This document shows positions 49,550 through 62,160 of a DNA stretch of 64,000 nucleotides, one piece after another. The stretch covers positions 19,834,001-19,898,000 of the forward strand of contig CP136897.1 in the NCBI GenBank assembly GCA_034359265.1, given 5' to 3'. The stretch is from Canna indica (Eukaryota > Streptophyta > Magnoliopsida > Zingiberales > Cannaceae). The notes below the pieces were generated by a model. It saw nothing but the letters and a program-made list of their open reading frames with translations. It searched no databases and was not told the origin of the DNA. The stretch's first letter is position 1, and each line of letters starts with the position of its first letter. Made by a program: the position numbers and the translations under genes.

Positions 49550-52500
49550 GTGATTTGGATTTGCTTTTTACTACTGAAATACTTCATAGTGGCCACTTTA
49601 TTGATGGAGAGTTTATGGAATATGGGGGGGGGGGACAATGCATAGTTTATGCAACTGTGAGTTGGATAGATGATCCCTACAAGAAATGACTGTTGTTTTG
49701 AGGGAATTATGATACAAGGGTTTTGTAAACTTATACTTCTGTAGACCTGCGTACCCTTTGGAGCTAGGGTTAGAGGAAGTGAAGAATGATGCACATGCTG
49801 CACTTCTAGGGAGGACTGCTCTTAGTTTGACTTCAAAGAAAATTAAGTTGTATATAATAAGTGGTAACTGTGATGGGGTGAAGTTGACAGAGATTGACGA
49901 TGAGGCTGAGAATGCTGCTGTGAATGAGGTTGAGAATGCTCCTGAAGTGGGTCAAAATGAGGGTGACAATAAAGAAGGTGAGAATGCTCCTGATGTGGGT
50001 GTGAATGAGGGTGATGTGGCTGATGAGGCTCATGATAATGGTTTAGGGGATATACATTTTGATGATTTTGAGGATGGAAGTGATAATGATCACTTAGGTG
50101 ACTACATTGATGTTATTGTCAATGAAGCTCCACAATGTGCTAAAAGAAGTAAGGCACCAAATACCTAACCAAGCACAAGCACATGTGCTACAAGAACTGA
50201 GGCACCAAATATTGCTGATGTTGAACATCTGGATTCGGAGCCTGAATCTGAGCAGTTGTATTCTGATGATAGTGATAACGATGGGAGAAGACAAGGTTGC
50301 AAATACAACCCAACGGATATGGTACCCAAGTTCAGGTTCAAGCTTGGTATGCGATTTTCAACAACTGAGAAATTTAAGGATGCAATCAATGAGTATTCAT
50401 GGTTGCATGGTTATGGACTAAGATACAAAAAGAATAACAAAATGAGGTGTAGAGTTGTTTGTAGAGAAGAATGTAGTTGGTTGGCAGTGTTTGTGTAGTA
50501 GGATTGGTAGGAATGATGTGTACCAAATTAACACCTTAAATGACAAACACACTTGTTCAAGAGTCCATAACAATAAGATCATGAATAGGGAGTGGATTGC
50601 TTAGAAGATACACAAGGCAATGACCATAAACAAGGATTTGAAATTGAGGGGAGTAGTTGAGGAAGTAAGGCAGAACTATTTTATTGATATCACTCTTTTT
50701 AAGGATGTAAGGGCTAGAAAAATTGCTAAGCAGAGGATTGAGGGTGATGTAACCAAGCAATATGAGAAGTTGTATGAGTTTTGTGGTGAGATAAGAAGGA
50801 CTAATCCTGGAAGTACAACAATCATAAAGACAAAAGCTACAACCTCAAATGCAGGGCAGAGACACTTTCAGAGGATATACATTGCCTGAAACCAATTGTA
50901 ACATGTTTCTTAGCTTCATGTAGACCTATACTTGGTCTAGATGGTTGTTTTTTGAAGGGAACATATGGTGGAATACTGTTAGTGGCAGTTGGGAGAGATC
51001 CTAATGATAAGTATTTTCCTCTGGCTGTAGCTGTGGTTGAAAGTGAAAACAAGGAATCTTGGACTTGGTTTGTGGAGCTTCTATTGTCTGATTTAGGGAG
51101 AGATGAGGGCTAGATAATTATTTTAGATATGCAAAAGGTAATTGTCACTTTGATCCCTCAACTATTTTTTATTATCAATTTGGGTATCAACTAACTTACT
51201 TGTTATCACTGCAGGGTCTGGTACCAACATTAGAAGCCTATCCTTGTATTGAACACAAATATTGCTTGAGGCATATCTATTCAAACCTGAAGAAATATTA
51301 TGGAGTGGCTACAGTACTAAGAGACACAGTTATGGCAGCAGCTAAGGCTACCTATGTGGCTGAATGACAGAGGAAAATAAAGGAGCTGCAACTGATTAAT
51401 ATGGATGCCCATAACTGGTTAATGCAACATGAACCAAAGAGATGGGCAAAATCCTATTTCAATATGTGGAGCAAGTGTGACATCTTGATGAACAACATTT
51501 CAGAATCATTCAATAGCCGACTTTTGGAGGCCAGGGAGATGTCTATCATTAGCTTAATGAACTAGATAAGAGAGTATTTGATGAGAAGATTTGTAAAGAA
51601 TAGAATTTTGTGTGAGAGTTACAAAGGGAGTAGCAAGATTTGCCCAAGGCCAAGGAAAAGACTTGAAAAACATGTGGTGGAATCTGCCAAATGGGGAGCA
51701 TCATGGGCGGGGGGATCAAAATATGAGGTGAGGAATTTTGATATGGTATAGTTCGCAGTTGATCTGGAAACTAGAGATTGTTTATGCAGGTTGTGGGGTT
51801 TGTGTGGATTGCTATGTTCACATGTTGTGTGTGCTATCTATGCACACAACGGAGAGTCTGAAGAATTTGTGGAAAATTACTTTTCAATTAGCACATATGA
51901 AAAGTGTTATGTAGCTTCAATTAACCCTATAAATGGGGAGAACATGTGGGTTCTTATCCTTGACATGCCCATCATAATTCCTCCTATTTATAGGATACCA
52001 ATTGGAAGACCAAATTAAAAGCTTAGCAGAAGAGATAAGTATGAGCCAACTATGAAGAACAAATGGAAGAAGAGTTACAATCAAAGCTCAATAATTTGTG
52101 CAAATTGTGGAAACTATGGGCACAATAGAAGAACCTGTAAAAATCAAGGGTGTGAACCTAGGCCCAAAGCTTCAAAGCAGAAAAAAATTGGCGAGTGCTT
52201 CAGAACCTTCAATTCAAGCTTCACAAGCTACTGATCATATTATTGCAGCTTCACAACCTATTTTTAGAGAGAGAACATGTGATTTATTGGCTTAAGGTTT
52301 TCAACCTTGTCTTAATCTCAGTTTTGATGATAACAAATATGGAACTAATATTTCATTGAGAAATCTTTTAGGTTCCAAATCGGTTAGCGCTTGACGTCCC
52401 CGATCAAAAAAATCGGAGAAAAAAGAAAAATCGGCAAGGATGCTCGTCAACGCTCGGGATTCTTCAGAAAGTTAGAGTTTATGTTTAGGGTGTCTAGAAT

Positions 52501-54063
52501 GTGATGTAATTCTCTTTATGATGCAAAGAACCCAAAAAACCATACCCGAATCCCAAAATATGAAAACCCAGAAACCGCATTGAAATTCACTAAGCCTAGG
52601 GAGCTCCTTAGAGGGCTATATGACCTAGACATTTTCTTGACACAAAAAATGACAGTAATTGTTCCTTAGGTAAAAACTAGATAACAAGGTATTTTTGATG
52701 AATTTTTGGAAGCCTTTAGCATACTTATATTTGACCCGGGAGATTAGAAAATTTCTATTTTCTGAAAATTTGTACTAGACCCCAAAAACTAGATTTTGAT
52801 TCTTAAGGATTTTGATTTTTTAGATATTTTTATTGAATCCAAATAGGGGGTAATCCTTATATAACATTTATATAGCATATTTTTAAAGTTATTAACTTAA
52901 CATTAGTAAATGTTATATAAGTAAACTTAGCAAAGACGGAACCCAATCAAGCAGAAAATCCAGCCTAACCAAACTGCCCTGCCCAGATTCGATCGACCGA
53001 CTGGTCAACCGGCAGCATTTCGGTCGATCGAACTTTGCCCAGAACGGGCAAAATGCTCCGGTCGCTCGGGCGATCGACTGACAATCGACCGGACAAGCGA
53101 CCGATGGGCTGTAACGGGCAAAAAATCACTCGTTGAGAAGAGAGAGCTCTATCTTCTCTTCATGGCTTATAAATAGGAAGTCATGAGAGCCTTCCTTCAC
53201 ACTTTTGATCAATCCAAATCTTCTTGAGACATCTTGTGATCATTCCTTAGCTTTATTGAGCCAATTCTTGTGGAAATCCTAACTTTGACATCTCATCTCT
53301 TTGATTGAGCCTTACCTTCATTGTTTCATCATCAAAGACATCAAGAGAAAGCTAGGAATCTTGGTGTTGAGCTAAGTACTTTATTGTTTGATTTTTTGCT
53401 CCATTTATTGTTGTATTTTGTTGTTTATTTTATTGTAATTGAACTTGTGTAAACCTAGAGTGCTAGGTTGATTGAGTTTGTGGTTGCCTTGGTGTTAAGG
53501 CTTAAATCCACAATTGCAAACTTAGTTTACTAGAATTAGTTGAGTTGTCCCTTAGGTTGAGGTGGGAGAGTGTCCTCAGTAGGAAGGCGGGATACTTCCA
53601 AGTGTGGAAGTGCCTTCGGTTTGAGAGCGGAGACTTTCCAGTGTAAAGTCCTCTTTGTAAGGGAAACGATATAATCTAATAAAATTAAGTTTGGAAATCC
53701 TAAGCGGGGTGCTTAGGTAGTGGAGTAGGCATTGGGGCTGAACCACTATAAACACTCGTGTTAGCATTATTTTCTTTGTGTATCACATTGCTTATCTTTA
53801 TTACTCGCTTCCGCATTCAGTCGTCAATTGTGAATTGTCTAAATAACCAAAGAAATGATAAAAACCAGATTTAGGCTATTTGATTAGTTAACCTACTATT
53901 CACTCCCCCTCTAGTGTGACCATTTCACCAACACGATCCAACACCAATAAGGCTTTACTTCTCACAGCCTCCACAGCCTCAACAGGTGACACCCAAGAAG
54001 AAGGATTACGTAGCTAAGGTCAAGGTTCCATTTCATAAGTACAGTCCCCAAAAAAAGAAGTGA
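49550..54063 (+). pseudogene. MuDR-type transposase pseudogene (MULE copy B)
   Basis: Same block order as copy A: PB1-like start, acidic linker (49758-50168), Mutator DNA-binding domain (from about 50300), DDE core (about 50860-51370), SWIM finger near 51780-51840 (here CLCRLWGLCGLLCSHVV, so the first Cys pair is changed to L-C and other positions vary), and basic tail after the Copia LTR. Unlike copy A, the C-terminal zinc knuckle is intact (CANCGNYGHNRRTC, about 52090-52140). Stops not in copy A occur, for example DEG-stop at about 51112 and NE-stop near 51565. Inactive. Confidence 0.88.
52288..53943 (+). mobile_element. Solo LTR of a Copia (SIRE-like) retrotransposon inside the MULE, copy B
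   Basis: Same position and ends as in copy A, but about 126 bp longer between TCATTCCTTAGCT and GCTAAGTACTTTATTG. This longer form is probably ancestral. It shows the CTCCCCCTCTAGTGTGACC block near the 3' end typical of these LTRs. Confidence 0.75.
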
Positions 54064-54589
54064 CAAGCTCATGTGGTGGACAGATTCTTTAAGTGTTGTA
54101 GTGAATACTTTAAGTGTTATTTTTAATATTTTGTGGTGGACAAATTCTATTTTGTACGGTCCCCAATTAAGTGGTGGACCATACTTTCTATTGCACTTAA
54201 CAGTGCACGTGTTTTGTATTGAATAGTTGGTGGTCCAAAATTATCAACTTGACAATGCCTGTGTTTTGTATTGTACTTGACAATATTATGTTACTTATTT
54301 TATGAACTTGACAGTGTTATTTACTTGTTTCATAAACTTGATAGTGTTATGTTACTTGTTTCATAAACTTGGCAGTGTTCTGTTATTTTTTGATGATTGT
54401 CACTTTGGCCCCTCAACTATCTGAGGACATTCACTTTGGTCTCTCAAACAAACAAATTGCAGAACCCACTTCATTGCACTAAAATTAAAATGATTCAAAA
54501 AGGGTAACTTCATTGCAGTAAAATAGTTTAGAGTAATCTTCATTACAGTGTTCATACCATTAACCTAAACCCACACAACCAACACCACT

Positions 54590-55034
54590 TCAGTTCCTGG
54601 CTACAACTATCACTACAATAAGCATTAAAAAAGTTGTCACTCCCCACGAAATCATCATCATCAGTTTGTAAAGCCTCATGACAGCTGTCGCCCTTTCAAG
54701 CTCCTAGAAATGGTTTTCAGCCCATTGTGGCACCGGCTTATCAATCCATTCGAAGAACTGACACGACCAACACTCGTGGAAATGGTTTTGAGCCAATGAG
54801 ACACATGACATTAGTTTCAAGCTCCAAATTTACAGCACCGAAAAATAGAAAGGAGCTACTTACCCAAAAATTGGGACATCTATAGAACTGCCGACCCCTA
54901 TTAACACCCCTCCTTGATGTGTAGGTCACAATTTGGCCACCACAATCACAATACTGTTGGTGTCGAGCTCCATTACACATCACACTGCTGCTTCGTTGGG
55001 TGTTGTTGCTAGCGGCATTGAGAACGATTGCCAT
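54590..55034 (-). pseudogene. GRF zinc-finger accessory gene with membrane tail (MULE), copy B
   Basis: Minus strand, convergent to the transposase and starting about 300 bases inside the right end. Exon 1 (54864-55034) encodes MAIVLNAASNNTQRSS and a GRF finger (QQYCDCGGQIVTYTS, GVNRGRQFYRCPNFW). A GTAAGTAG donor and an AG acceptor bound a 91-bp intron. Exon 2 (from 54772) gives CWSCQFFEWIDKPVPQWAEN, completing the finger, then an in-frame TAG (54704-54706, also in copy A), and continues ELERATAVMRLYKLMM and a hydrophobic C-terminal helix (TTFLMLIVVIVVARN) to TGA at 54590. Apart from that TAG the reading is complete at about 118 codons. The same plan is found in the Harbinger ORF at 60070. 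Confidence 0.78.
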
Positions 55035-55861
55035 TGTTGCAGAGAAACCAAGCTGAGTCGTAGCGGTTTAGAGTTTGTTCATGTATAAGCTCTCTTAATA
55101 GTGGCGATCCATGACACGTAGGCACATGTTAATACACGTAAGCAAAGTCAACTAAACCCGATGCCACATCGTTCGAACGTTAGCCATGTAGGTTTTTTTA
55201 AACGGCAGGGTCACGACCAGGGACCAAAGTGACGATTACAAATCTTTAGGGACCCACTTGAGTCGAAAAATAGTTGTGGGACCAAAGTGAATAATCCGCC
55301 ATAGTTGAGGGACCATTTTAGACATTTTCCCAATTATTAAAAAGATAATAAATAAAATAATTTCATATTATGAGAAAATATAATGTAAAATATACGGGTC
55401 TGTTTGTTCACCTACTTTTCAGTTTTCGTTTTTGCACGAAACTGAAAAGTGGGTCGAAACGCTGTTTGTTGACGAAAACCAGTCCGATTTTCGAGTCTTG
55501 TTTCGCAAAAAACTTCTTTTCGCAAAAACTCATTTAACACTTATTCCCGAAAACTACTCGATATAGTTTTTGGGGTTTTCACGAAATCTGGCGAAAAGTG
55601 TGGTGGCAAACTTGTAAATAAAACAAGTTTGCCCCCGTTTCGTCAGTTTTCGCCCAAAACTCGAATAAAACCCTCGTCAAATGAGTTAGGGCATCTCACC
55701 CCGACCCGCAGCTCTCGGCTCTAAGGCGACAAGCAACAAGCGACAAGTTGTCGCCACCTCTCGTGTTTGATTGACGATCTCGTGTTCTTCGGCTACAACC
55801 ACCTCATTTCTGATCACTCCCGTCGCACCTCAGGTTTGTTTCCACTGTTGATCTGATGTTT

Positions 55862-56270
55862 TTTGACCTAGGGTTTTTTAATATATTTTTAGTTCCGATG
55901 TTTTTTCGACCTAGGGTTATTCGATCTATAATTTTATTGGTTTTCGATCAATATTTTGATGTTTATTCGAGTTAGGGTTTGTCCGAGCTAGGGTTTTAGA
56001 TCTAGGGTTCATGATGATGTGAGGTTTTTTTGTACTTTAATGGATGGTTATCTGATTTAGGGTTTTTGATCTAGGGTTTCCGATCTAGGGTTGATGATAT
56101 TCGAATCATATACTTGATTTTTCGATCTAGGGTTTATATTTGTATATTGTCCTTCTATTCGATCTAGGGTTTATGATGTATACTGTCCTTCTATTTCGAT
56201 GGATGGTTTTTTAGTCTAGGGTTTAAGAATTCAACCTAGGGTTTATGATGTTTGATCTAGGATTATGTTT
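55862..56270 (+). repeat. GATCTAGGGTTT-type repeats, Harbinger 5' leader, copy B
   Basis: Counterpart of 19795-20240 with small indels in repeat number. Confidence 0.6.
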
Positions 56271-56569
56271 GTATATCTATTATATGTCTCTACCAGTTTG
56301 CATATCTATTATGAATTGATTGCTTGTAACCAATTTTTTGTAATTCGTAGCTCAGTGTTAATCATGTATTATGTATTAATGCTGCTTCATTTTTGTTGCT
56401 TATCATGTATATTTGATCAATGTTAATCATGCTGCTTCATTTCACTATTAATAGAGGGACAATGTATGTTTCATTAAATTGATAATGTTTATCTATTTTT
56501 TCTCTTATCTTATTAATGTTTATCCGTGTACATTATCTATGCATTATCCATCTCATTGTGCTATGATGT

Positions 56570-57190
56570 ATGTTTCATGCTTTATGCTGCTTGTTTCAGT
56601 CTGTTCAGTCTTGTTCATGCTGATTATTACTTCTGTTCAGTCTTGTTCATGCTTCATGCTGCTTCTTTTAGTCATGTTCATGCTTCATGCTGAATATTAG
56701 TCTGTTCAGTCTTGTTCATGCTTCATGCTTCATGCTTCAAGTTGCTTGTATTATTAGTTATGTTCAGTCTTGTTCCTGCAGAATGATTCATGCTGCTTCA
56801 TATAATAGTATCAGTCATGTTGCTTGTATTATAGTCATGTTGCTTGTTTTAGTTTGTTCAGTCTTGGCTACTTCGGTTCAGTCTTGTTCATGCTTCATGC
56901 TTCATGTTGCTTCATATAATAGTATAAGTCATGTTGCTTGTATTATATTCATGTTGCTTGTTTTAGTCTGTTTAGTCTTGTTCATGCTTCATGCTGCTTG
57001 TTTCAGTCTGTTCAGTCATGGTCATGCTTCATGCTGATTATTACTTATGTTTAGTCTTGTTCATGTTTCATGCTGCTTCTTTTAGTAATGTTCATGCTTC
57101 ATGCTTCAAGCTGCTTGTATTATTAGTCTTGTTCTTATTCATGCTTCATGCTACTTCATATAATAGTATCAGTCATGTTCATGCTTGGTC
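56570..57190 (+). repeat. Degenerate TTCATGCTTCATGCTGCTT repeats, Harbinger 5' region, copy B
   Basis: Counterpart of 20540-21180, with some units lost and gained relative to copy A. The ORFs at 56479-57203 are repeat artefacts. Confidence 0.8.
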
Positions 57191-57366
57191 GAGGGTAAAA
57201 TGAGAATTAATTTTATTTGCATGTGTATATATTCATATTGCTTGTATTATAATTCATGTTATAGTTCATGAATGTTTACTATTCATGCAAGTTGTTGACT
57301 GTTATTTTTCTATTGACTGTTGCTTGTATTATAATTTATGTTATTTTTTAATAGATATAATTATAA

Positions 57367-58261
57367 ATGAGTCTCCATCGTAATCCGAGAGAGAAGTCGG
57401 AAAATTGGTCCAAAAATGCTACAGAGGATTTTTTATTTATATTGCATAATAAACAAACAGAATTAGGTGATTTAAATTTTGACAAGCCTGTATAGGAAGA
57501 AATTAGCAATAGGCTTCTAGAAAAATGTGGCACTAGATACGGGGTCGATCAGTGTAAGGGAAAGAAGAATCGTCTTCATCATATGTTTAAAGACTTCCAA
57601 GAGTTGATTAATCACACCGGGGTCACCTAGAATCCCGACACAGGAAGGATTGAGGCTGACGAAATGGTGTGGAATAGCACGATAAGGATTTTCGTAATAG
57701 AGTAAGGTTGTATGTTGGGTAGCATTTTAATATAGTTTATTTCGTGTGCAGAGATGAGGAAAAAAAGAGTGTTTCAAACAGTTTAAGAATGGGCCACCTG
57801 CCAACTACACATTGTTGGAATTAATTTTCCAAAATCAATCGGCAACTGGTGGGATGGCCCGGTCATCTACACAGGCGCCTTTGAATTCATCCGAGGAGCG
57901 TCAGTTAGATGAGGAATTATTGGGGCATAATGAACGCGGTAAGGAGCCTCTTGTGGAAGAGGAAGGGGAAGAGGAGGACACGGGGGATAACGACCATGAA
58001 ATCCCTCGACGTCCATCTGTTTCTTCAAGCCGTAGCCGCAGTAAGGAACGAGGTAAATCATCAGCGAGAACATCTCTAGAACAAGAGAGGCAAAAGATGT
58101 ATGAACTCATTAATGAACACTTTGTAGCTCGTCGTGTTCAAAGTGAGGCAACATCAGTGTGTACTACACCCCCACCCGCAGATCCATATAGCCTAGCAAA
58201 TTACGTTGAGCGCATTAGTAATTTGCAGAGGCTATCTACAGAAACTCATGCAAAGACTTGA
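57367..58261 (+). pseudogene. Harbinger ORF1, Myb/SANT-like protein, copy B
   Basis: ATG 57367 (MSLHRNPREKSENWS). The Myb/SANT-like exon has two stops not in copy A (KPV-stop-EEI and VT-stop-NPD, both Trp codons in copy A). The second exon is open to 58261 and ends NLQRLSTETHAKT, giving the full-length C-terminus that copy A has lost to a TAG. Confidence 0.78.
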
Positions 58262-58607
58262 CATTTCATGCTTGCTAATACGGAATCTCGGATACTTATT
58301 ATGACGTTGCAAGATGACAAACTAAAGAACTTCTTGAAAACTTTGTAGTGAGTGAGTGGACTGTCATTTGTATAATTTGAACTAACCACTTTGTGTACCC
58401 TTGTATGTGCACCTTTGCATACAGTCTTGTTACTTTATTTATTTCAGATACTTTTTCAGTGTTGTTACTTTATTTGTTTCGGATACTTATTTCGGTTTTG
58501 AATAAAAGAATATTTGTTTGCTTATTCTTGTTTTAGATTTTTGCTTATTTAAGTTTAAGATGAATTGCATATTTGTGTGATAATTTTTTTCTCTATGTTG
58601 TCGTAGA

Positions 58608-59965
58608 ATGAATCATCCACCAAATACATCACATGAATCAGATAGTGATGAAGAGCAATATTGTGATGATGTTATATTAGTAATAAAGTTGGATATAATG
58701 AAATCATTAGACAACCAACTAAATGCTCCTCCACGAAGAGCAGTACGCACTTTAATGTTGAGAGGTGCTAACTACGTCCAAGAGTTAATACATAGTCCAA
58801 TTAGATGCTACGAAAATCTTCGTATGGAGCCATCTCTCTTCCTAAGATTATGTGGTGAACTTAGGAGATTAGGCTTAGAGGATAAAAATATTTATGGGAA
58901 AGAAGCTATCGCTATGTTCATGTATACAATTTGTCACAATGAACGAGTTCGAGTAGTTGTAGAGCGATACCAACACTCAACTCAAACATGCCACAAATGG
59001 TTCAAGTATGTACTTAAAGCGGTTCTAAGGTTGGGAACCAAACTTATACAACATCATGAACCGCGAATAATTCAACCGGAGATTCATGGAAATCCACGGT
59101 GGTTTCCATATTTTAAGGTAATGTACAACACTTAGGCACATTATTTAGCCTTAAGGGGTCTTACTAATCGAAGCATGGTTTTGTAGAATTGCATAGAGGC
59201 AATTAATGGGACTCATGTCTCCGCTTTCGTTCCCGCCAACAAATCATCTTTATATCGTGGCCGTAAGGAAACAACAACACAAAATATGATGGCGGCCTGC
59301 GCCCATAACATGCAGTTCACATATGTGAAGGCGGGTTGGGAGGGAACCGCAAATGACTCGCAGATTTTTGCACATACAATATACTCTCCTAACACGGATT
59401 TTTCAATGCCAAACGGAGGTAAAATTCATGAACAATAATTACATTCTTGTATTGGTTTTATTACCAATGCATTTTATACATTATATTGATAGATGAATAT
59501 TATTTGGTCGATGCCGGATATCCTAATGTACCTAGATTTTTGGCACCTTATCGAGGTGAAAGATATCATCGGTCAGATTATCGTAGTCGAGGCCCAACGT
59601 CTAAAAGAGAATTGTTCAACCAATGACATTCATCTTGTCAGAATGTTATCGAACGATGCTATGGACTCTTAAAAGCACGTTTTTCGATCCTAAAGATGAT
59701 GCCGAACTACGGGGTTTCAAGACAAGGAAGTATTGTATTGGCTTGTTGTGTAATTCACAACTTTATTACTAAATATAAATTTTTTGATGAATTAGTAGAA
59801 ATTTGGAACAATGAAGAAGTTATTATTGATGATGATAATGAACCTACATCATCAATAGGTGAACCTTCTTCTAGCCAAAATGTAATGCATGGTATTCGTG
59901 AGAGTATCGCTAATCAACTTTGGGCGCATCGCAGTTCTTCTGATGTATTTTCATTTTTATGTTAA
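58608..59965 (+). pseudogene. PIF/Harbinger DDE transposase, copy B
   Basis: Exon 1 (58608-59117) is open throughout, unlike copy A. Exon 2 starts at 59187 but reads CIEAINGTH: the first catalytic Asp is changed to Asn (codon 59205-59207). Exon 3 (from about 59493) has a stop at FNQ-stop-HSS. The Glu block reads NVIERCYGLLKARF. The C-terminus differs from copy A through an indel (AHRSSSDVFSFLC). Inactive, with lesions different from copy A's. Confidence 0.88.
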
Positions 59966-60069
59966 TAGATACAATGATGTTATTTTCATGATGCTTTCAA
60001 TTTATTAGTTTTGTTAGTGCATAGTACCAATAATATACTAACATATTTGCGATATCATAACAGAATAGT

Positions 60070-60407
60070 ATGACAGCTTCCTCAAGTCGCATAAGTGAAA
60101 ATACAACATATTTGCGATACCAGAACATAATATGTTATTGTGGTATAAAAGCTGTAGTACGAATAAGTGAAACTTCAAAGAATCCTGACTGTTTATTTGC
60201 GGCTTGCTCTTCAAGCCCCAAAGGTTGTGGATTCTTTCAATGGATCACTCCCATTGCATCAACCATACGCGCGGGAAAGAAGAAGTGAACCAAAGCTTCC
60301 ATCAACCGTTTCATCAAATAGAGGCCAAAATTGATAAGCTCATTGATATGGAATTCAAGGGGTTACTAGTACTTATTGTTATTGGTATTGTATTTTTGTG
60401 TAAGTAA
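60070..60407 (+). pseudogene. GRF zinc-finger ORF with C-terminal membrane tail (Harbinger), copy B
   Basis: ATG 60070 (MTASSSRISENTTYLRYQN). The GRF finger is fully open here (ICYCGIKAVVRIS, TSKNPDCLFAACSS, GCGFFQWITP). A one-base deletion relative to copy A near 60271 then shifts the frame, so this frame stops at 60288. The tail, including HQIEAKIDKLIDMEFKG and the hydrophobic LLVLIVIGIVFLCK, continues in another frame to 60407. Copies A and B together show that the ancestral ORF was about 112 codons. Confidence 0.8.
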
Positions 60408-62059
60408 GATGTTATTTTGATGATATTTTTTGATATATTGCTGTGGGGTGTATATATGCTGTGATGGTATCATATTTTGGATATATTGCTGTTGTAATGC
60501 CGTAATTATAGGCTGTTGTGCTGTTATTTTATATTTTTTAATTTATTTTCATCGGCGAGGAATTGGAGGCGATAACCAATTAATGGTTATACGCACTTTC
60601 CTCCTAAAGTCGTAAAATAATATTGCTCATTATTATATTATTTATTTTTCGATCTAGGATTTTGATGTTATTGCGTGGTTGTGCTGATTTTATCCTTGCG
60701 TGATTGTGCTGATTTTATTCTTGTGTGGTTGTACTGATTTTATAATTGTGTGATTATTAAATAATGAGCAAACCTATTTTTTGTGGACTATGAATTGGAG
60801 GCGGTCACCAACTAATGGTGATACACATTTTCCTTCATAGTCCTACATTTATATAATTCTGATGCCAAATACGCATTTATATCAATCATTCATCTTCTTC
60901 TCCAACTCGGTGCTGCTGGAGGTGGTGGAATCGAGCCGTCTATTTTTGAGCGAGCTGAGGTTTACTTGTGCTATCAAAAATATTTGAATTCACTTGATTA
61001 GAATTCAATTGGATGTATTTAAATTTATTACATAAGTTTATTTTTAATTTTTGTTGTACATTTGTATATTTTTATACACAAATTTTTTTTCTAAAATTGA
61101 TCAATGGGTCAGTATAAGCAACCTAAAGATTATGTTGAAGATTTGAAGCAATTGTGAGTTATATCGTGGAATTCAAAGTTTACATTGTCTTTCACTTATA
61201 TCATAAGCGTCGACCTTAAATTTATTTGGTTACTTATTTTGTTCAAAAAATATCAGGATGCGTAAATAGTTTCTCAAACAACTCTGTAGTTAACAACATC
61301 AATCTATAAAACTCAGCAAGTCTTCAAAGCAACTCTGTAACGTATAAATAGCACTTCAGAAGCAGCTGCTCTCAAGTTGTACTAGTGAAATAAGCAGTAA
61401 CAACGTTGAATTTTTCATTTAATATATTCTTCTCAACCTACATAAATAGAAGGTAAATAGGAAAATTAGGTGTACTAGTCCAAAAGGAAATAAGCAGTAA
61501 ATGACTTAAAGACATGATTAACAAGATCTCATTATTCATGTTAGAACAATAGAACATATTTTTATATTTTTATATTTATATTAATTAATAAAATAATATT
61601 TATTTACTAAATAATAATATTTTTATATTTATATTATTTTTTTTATTTTTTTGGTATAGTAATACTTTTTAAATTAAAAAATAAAAATAACATATTTTTA
61701 TATTTTTATATTTATATTAATTAATAAAATAATATTTATTTACTAATTAACATAATTAATATTACTAAACATATTTTTAAAGTTTGAGTTAAAAAATTCT
61801 AAAGTAAAATTTGAAAATAGATACTATGTTTGATAAACAAACGCAGTTTTAGTTTTCATCTTAAAAACAATCATCAAAAATAACACACAACAAACGAGTT
61901 TTCGTTGTTTTCGTTTCGTGAAACATGAAAACAAGATATGTCAAACAAACACGTTTTCGCCAAACACAAAAATCGAAACCAAAAACTTGAAACACGAAAA
62001 CTCATTTCAATTTTCACGAAACGAAAATTGCTTCTAAATTTTCGTAAACAAACGCGCCC
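60408..62059. other. 3' non-coding part of the Harbinger element, copy B
   Basis: Counterpart of 24388-26022: AT-rich DNA and sub-terminal TTTCG/CGAAA repeats, with no coding block. Confidence 0.7.
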
Positions 62060-62160
62060 TACATTTTGTGTTTTACATTCCCAATTTGAAAATTGTACGA
62101 AACATAGTTCTACTTTTGAAAATCTTGTACAAAGTTATTTTTCTTTTGAAAAAACTAAGT

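Larger units (their letters stand above)
48898..55331 (+). mobile_element. Mutator-like element (MULE), copy B
   Basis: Same ends as copy A and the same flanking AATTATTAA (48889-48897 and 55332-55340). The insertion therefore predates the large duplication and was copied with it. Length is about 6.43 kb, longer mainly because the inner Copia LTR is less deleted. Confidence 0.95.
55396..62059 (+). mobile_element. PIF/Harbinger-type transposon, copy B
   Basis: Same ends as copy A with flanking TAC at 55393-55395 and 62060-62062, about 6.66 kb. Carried along in the large duplication rather than inserted again, because the flanks match too. Confidence 0.85.
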
